Source: Saprospiraceae bacterium (GTDB lineage: Bacteria > Bacteroidota > Bacteroidia > Chitinophagales > Saprospiraceae). From it: DNA of 64,000 nucleotides. The position numbers and the translations under genes are program-made. Below are positions 48,765 to 59,272 of this stretch, piece by piece (position 1 is the first letter of the stretch; the number at the start of each line of letters is the position of its first letter). Where the stretch lies: the NCBI GenBank assembly GCA_016714085.1, contig JADJNW010000004.1:248001-312000 (forward strand), written 5' to 3'. Below the pieces are notes generated by a model. It did no database searches and was not told the DNA's origin. It worked only from the letters and a program-made list of their open reading frames with translations.

Positions 48765-50630
48765 ATGTTTCCAACATACGATGTCATAGTGGTAGGTGCA
48801 GGTCATGCTGGTTGCGAGGCGGCGGTAGCAGCAGCAAATTTGGGTTCTAAGGTGCTGTTAGCAACGATGAATATGCAAACCATTGCACAAATGTCTTGCA
48901 ATCCGGCGATGGGCGGCGTGGCTAAAGGGCAGATCGTGCGCGAGATAGATGCTTTGGGCGGTTATTCTGGAATTGTGACGGATCATACAATGGTGCAATT
49001 CCGAATGTTGAATTTGTCAAAAGGACCAGCGATGTGGAGTCCGCGCGCGCAAAGCGACCGAATGTTGTTTGCGCATAAGTGGCGCATGATGCTGGAAGCC
49101 CATCCAAATATTGATTTTTGGCAGGAAATGGTTATCGGGTTATCGGTGAAAGGTGATCAAGTGACGGGTGTGAGGACGGGAATGGGGTTGACAATTCCTT
49201 GTAAATCAGTGGTTTTGACGAACGGGACGTTTTTGAATGGCATTATTCATATTGGTGAAAAGCAATTTGGTGGTGGTCGTGCAGGCGAGAAAGCGGCAAC
49301 GGGCATTACAGAGCAGTTGATTCAATTGGGCTTTGAAGCAGGACGCATGAAAACAGGCACGCCGCCTCGCGTGGATGGGCGTTCGCTCGATTATAGTCGA
49401 ATGGAGTTACAACCTGGCGACGAAAACCCAAGCAAATTCTCCTATACCGATACGCCAAAGCTTGAGAAGCAATTGCCTTGTCACATCACTTATACCAATG
49501 ACGAAGTTCATGATTTATTGAAAGAAGGGTTCGACCGCTCGCCGATGTTTAACGGCAGGATTCAGGGGCTTGGCCCGCGCTATTGCCCTTCCATCGAAGA
49601 TAAAATCAACCGCTTTGCAGATAAGGAGCGGCATCAGTTATTTGTAGAGCCAGAAGGCCGGGATACCATCGAAATTTATGTGAATGGTTTTTCCACATCC
49701 TTGCCGGAAGATGTGCAGTACAAGGCTTTGAGGAAAGTGCCGGGTTTTGAAAATGTAAAAATGTTCCGACCGGGCTACGCCATTGAATACGACTTTTTCC
49801 CGCCGACGCAATTGCAATTATCTTTGGAAACGCATTTGGTGAAAAATCTCTTTTTTGCAGGGCAAATCAATGGTACAACAGGTTATGAAGAAGCCGCAAG
49901 TCAAGGATTGATCGCTGGTATCAATGCCCATCAGGCGATCAATGACTTAGAACCCTTTATTTTAAAGCGCTCCGAAGCTTATATCGGCGTTTTGATCGAT
50001 GATTTGGTGAACAAAGGCACGAAAGAACCCTACCGAATGTTCACTTCCCGTGCGGAGTACAGGATTTTATTGCGACAGGATAATGCGGATATTCGTTTGA
50101 CGCCATTAGCGCAAAAGCTTGGCATCAAAGGCGCGGACGAGCGTATGGATAGGGTGAATGCTAAGATCGATGCAGCTCAAACGATTGCAAAATTCTTTGA
50201 AGAAACAAGCGTCGCTCCCGAAGATATCAATGGCTATTTGGAAAGTAAGGATAGCGCTCCAATTCGCCAGAAAGTAAAACTGCAAGGTATTTTATTGCGA
50301 CCAAATATTGATATGACAGGTTTACGTCAAGTGTTACCTGTGCTAAATCAATTTATTAGTCAGTTTGAGGAAGAATTCACCGAATTGGCGGAAATCAATA
50401 TGAAATACGAAGGCTATATCAAGCGCGAACAGGAATTGGTGGGTAAAATGAATCGCCTGGAAGAAGTACGCCTGTTGGAAAACTTTGATTATTCCAAAAT
50501 TAATTCTTTATCCGCCGAAGCGCGCGAAAAGCTCAATAAAATCAAGCCTCGTACCATTGGTCAGGCGAGTCGTATCAGTGGCGTCACCCCGGCGGATGTA
50601 AGTGTGTTGCTGGTGCATATGGGGCGGTGA
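48765..50630 (+). CDS. mnmG: tRNA uridine 5-carboxymethylaminomethyl modification enzyme MnmG (GidA)
   Basis: 621 residues. FAD-binding DVIVVGAGHAGCEAAVAAANLG at residues 4-25, then MSCNPAMGGVAKGQIVREIDALGG, NGTFLNGIIHIGEKQFGGGRAGE, Cys274 in YCPSIEDK, INGTTGYEEAASQGLIAG, and the C-terminal SGVTPADVSVLLVH. With MnmE it builds the cmnm5 group on U34 of several tRNAs. Intact and canonical. Divergent from the DUF2961 gene. Confidence 0.98.
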   Translation: MFPTYDVIVVGAGHAGCEAAVAAANLGSKVLLATMNMQTIAQMSCNPAMGGVAKGQIVREIDALGGYSGIVTDHTMVQFRMLNLSKGPAMWSPRAQSDRMLFAHKWRMMLEAHPNIDFWQEMVIGLSVKGDQVTGVRTGMGLTIPCKSVVLTNGTFLNGIIHIGEKQFGGGRAGEKAATGITEQLIQLGFEAGRMKTGTPPRVDGRSLDYSRMELQPGDENPSKFSYTDTPKLEKQLPCHITYTNDEVHDLLKEGFDRSPMFNGRIQGLGPRYCPSIEDKINRFADKERHQLFVEPEGRDTIEIYVNGFSTSLPEDVQYKALRKVPGFENVKMFRPGYAIEYDFFPPTQLQLSLETHLVKNLFFAGQINGTTGYEEAASQGLIAGINAHQAINDLEPFILKRSEAYIGVLIDDLVNKGTKEPYRMFTSRAEYRILLRQDNADIRLTPLAQKLGIKGADERMDRVNAKIDAAQTIAKFFEETSVAPEDINGYLESKDSAPIRQKVKLQGILLRPNIDMTGLRQVLPVLNQFISQFEEEFTELAEINMKYEGYIKREQELVGKMNRLEEVRLLENFDYSKINSLSAEAREKLNKIKPRTIGQASRISGVTPADVSVLLVHMGR

Positions 50631-50632
50631 TT

Positions 50633-50923
50633 TCAATCACCGTATTGCTTCAATTTCTGCAAGATGTCGCGTTTTTCTTTACCATAAAAAGCGCCCATGC
50701 CGAGATAGCCAAGAATAATGATCTTGATAACAAGCCCTTGATAAAGCGTACTTGGTTGATTGATACCAGCTAATATAAGTAATAAAATGTAAAGCGTAAA
50801 GCAGAAAAGGGTGGTGAGCCGTGTTGGCGTTTTTCGCTTCTTTTAGTCGATTTCTCTCTTGGCTGCTTCGGGCGTGAGCGGTTTCCGAAAATCCTGCGGG
50901 TGATCGAGGATATTTTCATTCAT
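50633..50923 (-). pseudogene. Small two-helix membrane protein gene with an in-frame stop
   Basis: From the ATG at 50923 the frame reads MNENILDHPQDFRKPLTPEAAKREID, meets TAA at 50845-50843, and continues in the same frame for another 69 codons to a TGA at 50633. The second part is KKRKTPTRLTTLFCFTLYILLLILAG then a second hydrophobic stretch IIILGYLGMGAFY and a basic end. A cytosolic tail plus two helices makes sense as one small protein of about 95 residues. A single substitution accounts for the break. It ends two bases from the mnmG stop. Confidence 0.5.
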
Positions 50924-51120
50924 GATTTTACGGAGTTATTTTGTTTTAAATTGTGACTAAAATACACTTTTGCGTCAAAAGAACAAAGAGGTGTTAAAGT
51001 TTTGTTGATTACGCCTAATTTTAAAAATTATTGTTTTAAATTTGTGATGCCCAAACATTTTGAACAAAATATGTTTTCGGGCTTTTCGTTTAGAATTACT
51101 GTTTGCAAACAGTTGGATAA

Positions 51121-53713
51121 ATGGCTGAAAAACAACGCTTCTCTTTCCATAAAACACTGGAACAATCCCGCGAATTCTTGCAAAACCTCCCCGCGTATGC
51201 GCGTATATGGTGGAAGCAAACTCGGATTTGGCTAAGCGAACCCGAAAATCGCAAAAAACTCTTTCGTTGGGGCGTCATGGCAAGTGCAGCAGGCGTTGTG
51301 GCAATGTTTTTATTGACAGTGCTGGTGTATTTTGGCGCTTTTGGCAGATTGCCAAGCTATGCTTCGTTGAAAGAAATTCAGAATTATACGGCCTCACAGA
51401 TCATTTCGGAAGACAATAAAATCCTTGGAAAATACTATATTCAAAACCGCGTAAACGCTAGTATCGAAGAGATTTCGCCCGATGTAATGAACGCGCTGGT
51501 CGCTACGGAGGACGCCCGTTTTTTTGAGCATCGAGGCATCGATATGCGCGCATGGATGCGGGTGTTGGTGAAATCGGTGCTACTGATGGATGAATCTTCA
51601 GGAGGTGGAAGTACTTTGAGTCAGCAGTTAGCGAAGAATTTGTTTCCGCGTAAGCGCTACTGGGTACTTTCTACGCTTATCAATAAAATGAAGGAAACCT
51701 TTACGGCCCGGCGTCTGGAGCGCACTTACACCAAGGAGGAATTGCTCAATCTTTATTTGAATACCGTCCCTTTCGGCGAAGATATTTACGGTATCAAAGT
51801 TGCTTCGCAGCGATTTTTTTGGGGTTTCGCCAGCGAAACTAAGAACAGAACAAGCTGCTGTATTGGTTGGAATGCTCAAAGCGAATACTTATTATAACCC
51901 AGCCCGCCACCCTGAAAATGCACTTGCTCGTCGGAATGTGGTGCTCACGCAAATGGTGAAGTACAATTATCTCAAACAAGCCGTTTGTGATTCCCTTAAA
52001 CAATTGCCGATTAAGGTGGAATATTACAAAGAAGGGCATAACGAAGGCTTGGCGACTTATTTTCGGGAGCATTTGCGCCTGGAATTGGAAGAAATTCTCA
52101 AGGATTTTACAAAATCAGATGGTACGCCATATAATTTATATACGGATGGTTTGAAGATTTATACAACGGTTAATAGTCGGATGCAGCGATACGCCGAAGA
52201 GGCAGTGGAAGAACATATGGCGAAACTACAACAGGATTTGTATGATAATTGGAAAAAGCGCACTGCCCCCTGGCAAGATGAAAATCTGCTGAAAAGTATG
52301 ATGAAGCAATCTCCGCGCTATGAAACACTCAAAAAACAAGGCTATTCGGAAGCCGAAATCGAGGAAATTTTTACGACACCTGTGGCCATGCGCATTTTCA
52401 CTTGGGAGGAAGGAGAAGTCGAAAAAGAATGGTCGCCCCTGGACTCCATCCGGCATTATTTGAGTATTTTAAATACGGGATTCTTGGTGACAGAACCCGA
52501 AAGTGGAATGGTGCGTGCCTGGGTAGGAGGCATTGATCATCAGTATTTTCAGTACGATCATGTGAAATCGCGCCGACAAGTAGGCTCTATTTTCAAGCCG
52601 ATTGTATATGCTGCTGCACTCGAAAGTGGAATGTTGCCTTGCGAATATACTGCTAATGAACAGGTTACATATACCGAATTTAACAACTGGCGGCCACGCA
52701 ATGCCGATAATGAATACGGTGGCGTTTACTCGATGGAAGGGGCTTTGAGCCAATCGGTGAATTCAGTGGCGGTAGAGATTATCTTGAGGGCTGGAGTCGG
52801 GGAAACCAAGGATTTGGCGAAGAAAATGGGGATCGATGGCTATGTACCTAAAGAGCCTTCGATTGCGCTGGGTACGCCTGATGCTTCCTTGTATGAAATG
52901 ATTCAAGTATATAGCACGATTGCCAACCGCGGCCGTCGCCCTTCTTTGCATTATCTCGACCGTATCGAAACAGCTGATGGTAAGGTACTTGTGAAATTTC
53001 GTCGCCCAAATACAGGCAGTTTCCCACAAGTAATGTCGCCCGATCATGCCGATATGTTGATCAAAATGATGCAGGCAGTTGTCGATAGTGGTACGGGGAG
53101 GCGTTTGCGTTACGAATTTGGTTTAGGGAATGACATTGCCGGCAAAACCGGCACAACCCAGAATAATTCTGACGGCTGGTTCATTGGCTTTACGCCAAAA
53201 TTGGTCGCTGGTGCTTGGGTTGGCGCAGAAACGCCGCAAGTACATTTTCGTAGCACTCGCCTGGGGCAAGGTGGCTATTCTGCGTTGCCGATTTGGGGGC
53301 GCTTTATGCGAAAAGTAAATAGTGATGGGGCTTTGAAAGACTGGCGCTGGGGCAAATTTACGCCTCCTGTGGATAGCGTCATGGCACTAATGCAATGCCC
53401 ACATTTTCTACCCGAGATGCCCATGTTTGTGGATGATTTAGGTTTACCGGATTCGACTAATTTTTTCCAACGGCTATTTAAAAATTTGAAAAAAGATGAC
53501 GAAGGATTCCAGCAAGAAGCGAGTTTGCAAATGCCAGAGCGTCTCCCAGATGAGACCGATGCGCAGTATGCTCAGCGCGTAAAAGCTTGGCGAGCAGTGG
53601 AAGAACAAAAAGATGGCCAACGCGAACAACGCAAAAACTTCTGGAGTAAGGTGCTCTTTGGAAAAGAAAAAAAGGAAAACGAGGAAAAGAATAATCGGGA
53701 AAGAAATAATTGA
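51121..53713 (+). CDS. Class A penicillin-binding protein (PBP1A type), frameshifted
   Basis: Bifunctional peptidoglycan synthase. Membrane helix about residues 60-80; glycosyltransferase motifs VATEDARFFEHRGIDMRAWMR and GGSTLSQQLAKNLFP; transpeptidase SxxK in VGSIFKPIVYAAALESG (Ser about 489), SVN in LSQSVNSVAVE, and KTGT in AGKTGTTQNNSDGWFIGF. The raw frame is lost at 51814-51820, where a T7 run gives QRFFWGFAS. With T6 it reads QRFFGVSPAKLRTEQAAVL, the family consensus, and the whole is 863 residues. The C-terminal 60 residues are charged and low-complexity. Cytoplasmic N-terminus, periplasmic catalytic domains. The break is almost surely an indel error. Confidence 0.95.
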
Positions 53714-53727
53714 TTCTTGCAGGCTTA

Positions 53728-53823
53728 AAGGTTTATTAGGTATGAAGGTGTAAAGGCATAAAGATAAATGATCATTAAATATGCTTCGCTTCTGCTGCTA
53801 AACCCAACCACCTATAAACCTTT
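53728..53823. repeat. Intergenic inverted repeat of reiterated words
   Basis: AAAGGTTTAT (53728-53737) pairs with ATAAACCTTT (53814-53823). Variants of AAGGTGTA and TAGGT recur in both arms. It lies between the PBP and purF genes. Confidence 0.55.
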
Positions 53824-53871
53824 CCATCTTCTAAACCTATACACCGCCCAAAACGTTTCTCTCCCAAAAGC

Positions 53872-53901
53872 TTGCAGCACGCTTTTTTACCCGTAACTTT
53901 G
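53872..53901 (+). promoter_or_regulatory. Promoter of purF
   Basis: TTG at 53872-53874, 19-base spacer, TAACTTTG at 53894-53901, start codon at 53929. Full match to the Bacteroidota promoter; it also shows the frame start at 53872 cannot be the translation start. Confidence 0.75.
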
Positions 53902-53928
53902 CACTTTCAATTCAATCAACAAACTACG

Positions 53929-55839
53929 ATGAGTGAACAAATAAAACACGAATGCGGATTAGCCGTCGTTCGTCTGCTCAAACCATTAGAATATTACCAA
54001 GAAAAATACGGCTCTGCACTTTATGGCTTGGATAAACTTCGTTTGCTATTGCAAAAACAACGTAATCGTGGGCAAGATGGCGCTGGCTTGGCGACCGTGA
54101 AAATTGATACAGAACCAGGTAAAAAATATATTAGCATCAAGAAAAGCATAGCGAGTAATTATCTGAGTGATCTTTTTGAGCAAGTCAATTGGCATTTTAA
54201 AGACCTTCCGCAGGAGAAATTGAACGACGCAGCGTGGTTGAAAGAAAACAAACCTTATGTAGGGGAGCTTTTATTGGGGCATTTGCGTTATGGTACACAC
54301 GGTGATAATTCTATTGAAACCTGCCATCCTTTCCATCGCCAAAACAACTGGATCAACCGCAATCTCATTCTGGCTGGTAATTTCAATTTGACAAACGTTG
54401 ATGAATTGTTTGAAGAACTGGTGCATCTTGGGCAGTACCCGAAAGAAAAATCTGATACCGTGACCGTGCTGGAAAAAATTGGACATTTCTTAGATGACGA
54501 AGTGCAACGCTTGCATACTTGGTTCAAACCCGATGGATACAGTAACATCGAAATCAATGAACTGATCTTCCAAAACCTTGATATTCAAAGACTACTGCGT
54601 AGAGCAAGTAAAAAATTTGACGGTGGCTACGTAATGGCGGGCTTAATTGGTCATGGCGATGCTTTTGTGATGCGCGATAGAAATGGCATTCGACCAGCAT
54701 TTTATTATTGCGATGACGAAGTAGTGGCGGTTGCTTCCGAGCGTCCAGCTATTCAAACCGCATTCAATGTCCATATCAAAAAAGTACGAGAAATTCAACC
54801 TGGCCATGCGCTCATCATCAAGCGCGACGGGCGAGTAGATGAAAAACCTTACGTAGAACCTGGCGAACGGCGAGCTTGCTCTTTTGAGCGAATTTACTTC
54901 TCGCGTGGCTCTGATCGAGATATTTATTTGGAACGCAAGCAGTTAGGCGAACAACTCACCGATACTATTCTAGAGGCGGTGGATTATGATTTCAAACGCA
55001 CCGTTTTTTCTTATATCCCCAATACGGCAGAAGCAGCGTTTTATGGCTTGATGGAAGGAATTGAAAACCGCTTGAATAAGATCAAAAGTGAAAAAATTCT
55101 TGGTTTGATTGGAGAAGAAAAGAAAACCGAAGATGTGGACACCAAGAAGATTGAAAAAATCCTGGCCCAGCGTCCGCGTATTGAAAAGTTGGTGGTCAAA
55201 GATGAAAAGCTAAGAACTTTTATTACTGCCAAAGGGCATCGTGGGGAATTAGTTTCTCATGTTTATGATGTGACTTATGGTATTGTCGAAAATGAAAAAG
55301 ATACCGTCGTTTTGCTCGATGATTCGATTGTGCGTGGCACGACGATGCGCGATAGCATTATCCGCATGGTGGCTCGCTTGCGCCCGAAGAAAATTATTAT
55401 TGTTTCCTCCGCTCCTCAGATTCGCTATCCCGATTGCTACGGCATTGATATGTCGAAAATGGGCGAATTTGTTGCTTTTCAGGCTTTAACAGAATTATTG
55501 AAAGACGCCAAAAAAGAGCATTTGCTTGACGAAGCCTACGAGCGGGCCAAGGCGCAAAATTGTTTGCCAAAAGAAGAAATCAAAAACGAGGTGGCCTCGC
55601 TTTATGCTCAATTTGAGTATGAAGAGGTTTCCCAGAAAATAGCGGAAATAATGACGCCCAGCGACATTAAGCCCAAGGTGGAAGTGATTTATCAGACGAT
55701 CGAAGGCTTGCATAAGGCTTGTCCGAACAATAATGGCGACTGGTATTTTTCAGGGAATTATCCTACGCCCGGCGGTAATCGCGTCGTGAATCGCTCTTTT
55801 ATTAATTATATGGAGAAACGAGATGATCGGGCATATTAA
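53929..55839 (+). CDS. purF: Amidophosphoribosyltransferase (PurF-like, long Bacteroidota form)
   Basis: First committed step of purine synthesis: PRPP plus glutamine to phosphoribosylamine. From the ATG at 53929, an eight-residue propeptide (MSEQIKHE) precedes the N-terminal nucleophile Cys9 (CGLAVV). The Ntn glutaminase half has RNRGQDGAGLATV, GHLRYGTHG and DRNGIRPAFYY. The phosphoribosyltransferase half has the PRPP loop VVLLDDSIVRGTTMRDSI. About 636 residues, versus about 500 for E. coli PurF; the surplus lies in an inserted segment after the CSFERIYFSRGSD region and at the C-terminus. I see this as the long variant of this phylum. Confidence 0.9.
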   Translation: MSEQIKHECGLAVVRLLKPLEYYQEKYGSALYGLDKLRLLLQKQRNRGQDGAGLATVKIDTEPGKKYISIKKSIASNYLSDLFEQVNWHFKDLPQEKLNDAAWLKENKPYVGELLLGHLRYGTHGDNSIETCHPFHRQNNWINRNLILAGNFNLTNVDELFEELVHLGQYPKEKSDTVTVLEKIGHFLDDEVQRLHTWFKPDGYSNIEINELIFQNLDIQRLLRRASKKFDGGYVMAGLIGHGDAFVMRDRNGIRPAFYYCDDEVVAVASERPAIQTAFNVHIKKVREIQPGHALIIKRDGRVDEKPYVEPGERRACSFERIYFSRGSDRDIYLERKQLGEQLTDTILEAVDYDFKRTVFSYIPNTAEAAFYGLMEGIENRLNKIKSEKILGLIGEEKKTEDVDTKKIEKILAQRPRIEKLVVKDEKLRTFITAKGHRGELVSHVYDVTYGIVENEKDTVVLLDDSIVRGTTMRDSIIRMVARLRPKKIIIVSSAPQIRYPDCYGIDMSKMGEFVAFQALTELLKDAKKEHLLDEAYERAKAQNCLPKEEIKNEVASLYAQFEYEEVSQKIAEIMTPSDIKPKVEVIYQTIEGLHKACPNNNGDWYFSGNYPTPGGNRVVNRSFINYMEKRDDRAY

Positions 55840-55981
55840 TACTAGTATGTAGTGAGTATTTCTTTATGTGTAATGTATTGATTTTTAATAAAATACGCAA
55901 TTTGAATATGTAATTATGATTTTATTTTAGTATAATATTTAACAAGATATGACAGATTTTTAAAATCCGCCATGTCTATGA

Positions 55982-57568
55982 TCAATTCAAAATCCGAATC
56001 TGGTCTTCTGTAATGTGAATTGCACGCAAGTCATTGGTACGTTGAGGAATATCCATAGCACTATTTTCTAATTTTAATACTCCGCGCGGACAAACCGCTG
56101 CACAAATGCCGCAACCAACGCAGGAGGCTCTGACAATATTTTGCCCTTTTTGCGCATAAGAACGCACGTCAATCCCCATTTCGCAATAGGTCGAGCAATT
56201 GCCGCAGGAAATGCACTGCCCACCATTGGTTGTGATGCGAAAACGACTAAAAAATCGTTGTTGAATGCCCAAAATTGCTGCCATCGGGCAACCAAAACGA
56301 CACCAAACCCGACTGCCCATCAAAGGGTAAAAGCCTACGCCGATCACGCCCGAAAAGGCCGCACCAACACCAAATGCGTACCATTGACGTAGCTTCGCGC
56401 CGTTCACAAAAAATACTTCTTTTTGTTCGCCAAGATAAGCCCAGATTGTTAACCCGATTATTAATGATAATATAATAACTGTGCCAATCTTTACATTTTT
56501 ATTTAAATTTTTTACATAATTTGGACGAAAAAACATCATTAATATTAAACCTCCAAAAATAATGCTTACTATTCCGACAAACATTTCTCGCGTGACAGCA
56601 TACTTATCAGGATTTCTCACAAAAAAACTATAGCGTGTTGCAATCGTTACTATTACAATAAATAATAATATACTGTGAATCAACCAGCGCTCTATTTGCC
56701 AGGCTTTCAATGACTTATCCGATAAATGCCGATAAGGATCGCCCGTCGTTTCTGCCAAGCCGCCGCAGCCACATACCCAAGAGCAATACCAGCGTTTTCC
56801 ATAAAAATAAGTCAGCACAGGGGATATAATAAATATCATAGCGATACCAAAAATGAGCATAAACTTGCCAATTGCGCCACTGGTGGTGAGTTGTTGAATA
56901 TGCCAGCTCTCAAAAAAGTAATAATTCAGCGGCCACATATTCTTAAAATCATTAAAGGGTAAATTCATCAATAACAAGAACTCCGGCAATAAAAATGCAA
57001 AACCCAATTGGAAAAACATGACCGAAATAGTGCGTAAAACCTGGTAGCGATTGTGTCGATATTTTAAAATAAATTTATATCCAAGTGCCAGAATAACAAC
57101 AGTATAAAGCGTTCCGTACGCAAACCACTGGCTCGCTACATTCCCTTCAAGCGCCTGGGCTAATGGATCAAACAAAGCAATAAAACCAGTATTGGCTTCG
57201 CCCTTGGCACCCAAGCCGAGATATGCCGGAAACCAGTATAATAATACATAAAAACCAGTGAGGATAATCGCTGATAACCAACCTATTACGCCGCGACTTG
57301 TCAGCGAATCGAACCAAACACGATTGTTTTTGATGCCTTCCGGCAAATGAAGATAGGTGCTACGTGCATAAATGGCTGTGCCAAGAATAATTGTTCCGAT
57401 TGAAATGCTCAGAAAAAGCGCTGGATTTGGCAACGTAAGGCCGAAAATAGTGACAAAAAGTATGAGCAAGCCAATACCAGCAAGGGTCAAGCCTAATTTT
57501 TGACGGGTGCTCATATCGGCGTGGGCGACTGGATTGGAGAGGGAAAGGCTTGGATTTATCTGGCTCAT
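55982..57568 (-). CDS. Membrane polyferredoxin (NapH/CcoG-like 4Fe-4S protein)
   Basis: About 11 hydrophobic helices with cytosolic Cys motifs WYCSWVCGCGG and VWCRFGCPMAA, as in NapH/NosR-type proteins, then two 4Fe-4S clusters near the C-terminus: CISCGNCSTYCEMGID and CVGCGICAAVCPRGVLKLE. The protein should pass electrons at the inner membrane. It is encoded 36 bases downstream of a flavoprotein gene on the same strand, so the two probably form one electron-transfer unit. The donor and acceptor are not visible here. Confidence 0.88.
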   Translation of the reverse strand: MSQINPSLSLSNPVAHADMSTRQKLGLTLAGIGLLILFVTIFGLTLPNPALFLSISIGTIILGTAIYARSTYLHLPEGIKNNRVWFDSLTSRGVIGWLSAIILTGFYVLLYWFPAYLGLGAKGEANTGFIALFDPLAQALEGNVASQWFAYGTLYTVVILALGYKFILKYRHNRYQVLRTISVMFFQLGFAFLLPEFLLLMNLPFNDFKNMWPLNYYFFESWHIQQLTTSGAIGKFMLIFGIAMIFIISPVLTYFYGKRWYCSWVCGCGGLAETTGDPYRHLSDKSLKAWQIERWLIHSILLFIVIVTIATRYSFFVRNPDKYAVTREMFVGIVSIIFGGLILMMFFRPNYVKNLNKNVKIGTVIILSLIIGLTIWAYLGEQKEVFFVNGAKLRQWYAFGVGAAFSGVIGVGFYPLMGSRVWCRFGCPMAAILGIQQRFFSRFRITTNGGQCISCGNCSTYCEMGIDVRSYAQKGQNIVRASCVGCGICAAVCPRGVLKLENSAMDIPQRTNDLRAIHITEDQIRILN

Positions 57569-57604
57569 GAATTTATTTTTTGATGCTTTTGATATTTATA
57601 TCTT

Positions 57605-58954
57605 TTATTGAACTTTTGAAAGGAAGCGTAAAACATTATTTAGTTTGCGATCTTTTTTTAACTGTAAATCCTTGTTTTCTTGTTGATTATACATTTTTAT
57701 TACATCTGCCTCATAAGTTTTGTAAAATTCTGGATCAAAATTAGCAAGACTCAAATTTTGTAAAACTTCCTCGATATGCGCGCCTGCGCGAAGCCATTTT
57801 TCACAAACCTCCTGGCGATAACGCACGCCCATTAGGTTGAAACCGAGGATTTTATGATTATTTTTATCATAAATTAAGCGAATACTTTTTTTGCCATCCG
57901 AATGTTCCCAATACAGCGAAGCGTAATGTTCAGGGGCTTTTCCGGCTGCGGGCACGTCGCCATACACTTGATATTCAATGTCCAAAAATTTAGCAGAATT
58001 AAACCAAATCCCAGGATTATATTCAATTTGCTTGCCGCCAATATTGTACGCCGCCGTTTCTCCGGCCATCCTGCCCGTGTACCAAACCGCCTCGATTGGC
58101 TTGCGTCCATGCTTAGGATTCATTACTTCCATGCAATCGCCTGCCGCATATACATCGGGAATATTGGTTTCCAAAAAGTCATTGACTTTGATGCCGCGCC
58201 CAATATCCAAGCCACTATTTTTCAAAAAATCCACATTCGGACGCACACCGGGCGTCAGGCCCACGTAGCCGCAATCGATGCGCTCGCCTTTGTTGGTGAT
58301 GATCGCACAAGCCTTACCAGCCCCGTCGTCTATAATTTCTTTCAATTCGGTTTCCAAACGAAGATCAAATCCATGTTCCCGGATATGCCGACTTACCATC
58401 GCCGATTCTTCTTCAGGCAGCACATTATTCCAATATTCACTTTCGCGCACCAACAAAGTCACCGGAATATGCCGCGAATGAAACATTTCTGCCATTTCAA
58501 TGCCAATCAAACCGCCGCCAACAATCACCGCTCGTTTCAAATCTTTGCTAAACGCTTCCATATTTTCCAAATCCTGGTAACTGTACAAACCGCTCACACC
58601 TTGTAAATCCTGGCCCGGCCAGCCAAATTTATTCGACTTAGAACCAGTGGCAATCAGCAATTTGTCATATTTTATGACGCTTTCAGGATTCAAATGCAAC
58701 GTTTTGCTATCAAAATCCACTCTTTGTACTTGAGCGCGGAGTAGGTTGATGCGATTTTTTGTCCAAAACCAGTCTTCGTAAGGCTTGATATCTTTGAAGC
58801 GCATATGCCCCATGTACACATACATGAGTGCGGTGCGCGAGAAAAAATGATCGGTTTCGGCAGAAATGACGGTGATTTCGTGGTCGCTGAGTTTGCGAAT
58901 AAAGCGCGCAGCAGTAATGCCCGCGATGCCATTTCCGATGATGAGAATGTGCAT
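57605..58954 (-). CDS. NAD(P)/FAD-dependent oxidoreductase (rubredoxin/nitrite-reductase type)
   Basis: FAD motif IIGNGIAGITAARFI at residues 4-18, NAD-binding AVIVGGGLIGIEMAEMF about residues 142-158, and the second FAD motif VYAAGDCMEV. 449 residues, of the pyridine nucleotide-disulfide family, without a redox-active CxxxxC pair. The C-terminal domain (MGVRYRQEVCEKWLRAGAHIEEVL) is like those of NirB-type and related reductases. First gene of a two-gene unit with the polyferredoxin. Confidence 0.87.
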   Translation of the reverse strand: MHILIIGNGIAGITAARFIRKLSDHEITVISAETDHFFSRTALMYVYMGHMRFKDIKPYEDWFWTKNRINLLRAQVQRVDFDSKTLHLNPESVIKYDKLLIATGSKSNKFGWPGQDLQGVSGLYSYQDLENMEAFSKDLKRAVIVGGGLIGIEMAEMFHSRHIPVTLLVRESEYWNNVLPEEESAMVSRHIREHGFDLRLETELKEIIDDGAGKACAIITNKGERIDCGYVGLTPGVRPNVDFLKNSGLDIGRGIKVNDFLETNIPDVYAAGDCMEVMNPKHGRKPIEAVWYTGRMAGETAAYNIGGKQIEYNPGIWFNSAKFLDIEYQVYGDVPAAGKAPEHYASLYWEHSDGKKSIRLIYDKNNHKILGFNLMGVRYRQEVCEKWLRAGAHIEEVLQNLSLANFDPEFYKTYEADVIKMYNQQENKDLQLKKDRKLNNVLRFLSKVQ

Positions 58955-59272
58955 AAGTAAGGTTTGGCGATTTGGAAAATTTGTTACAATTTAAACAAAA
59001 CCTGCTTGTTTCCTATATCGAATGCAAAGAAAAGAAGTGGCAGAAGCCTTTGCTGTCTTAGCAAAGACAAATTTCAAAGACAACACTGTTACTTTTTTGC
59101 TAATATGTCGTTAAAAGGATATAAGACTCAGATAAAGCGTTAATTAAAATTTAATACCCTGAATAGGGGTTGCATAATGCCTTTTTTGTCTTTTAATTGG
59201 CACTATTATTTAAAACAAGCATATTTTGCCTTTGCAATATAAATTACGTATATAAAAAGAAAACCGGTTCCC
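58955..59272. other. Intergenic region with a palindrome
   Basis: 318 bases between divergent genes. A perfect 7-bp inverted repeat, CTTTGCT/AGCAAAG (59048-59066), lies about 95 bases upstream of the flavoprotein start and may be an operator. No U-tract follows. Nothing else recognised. Confidence 0.4.

Noticed and set aside
53872..53928. Upstream TTG start for purF
   Set aside because: It is the -33 box of the purF promoter.
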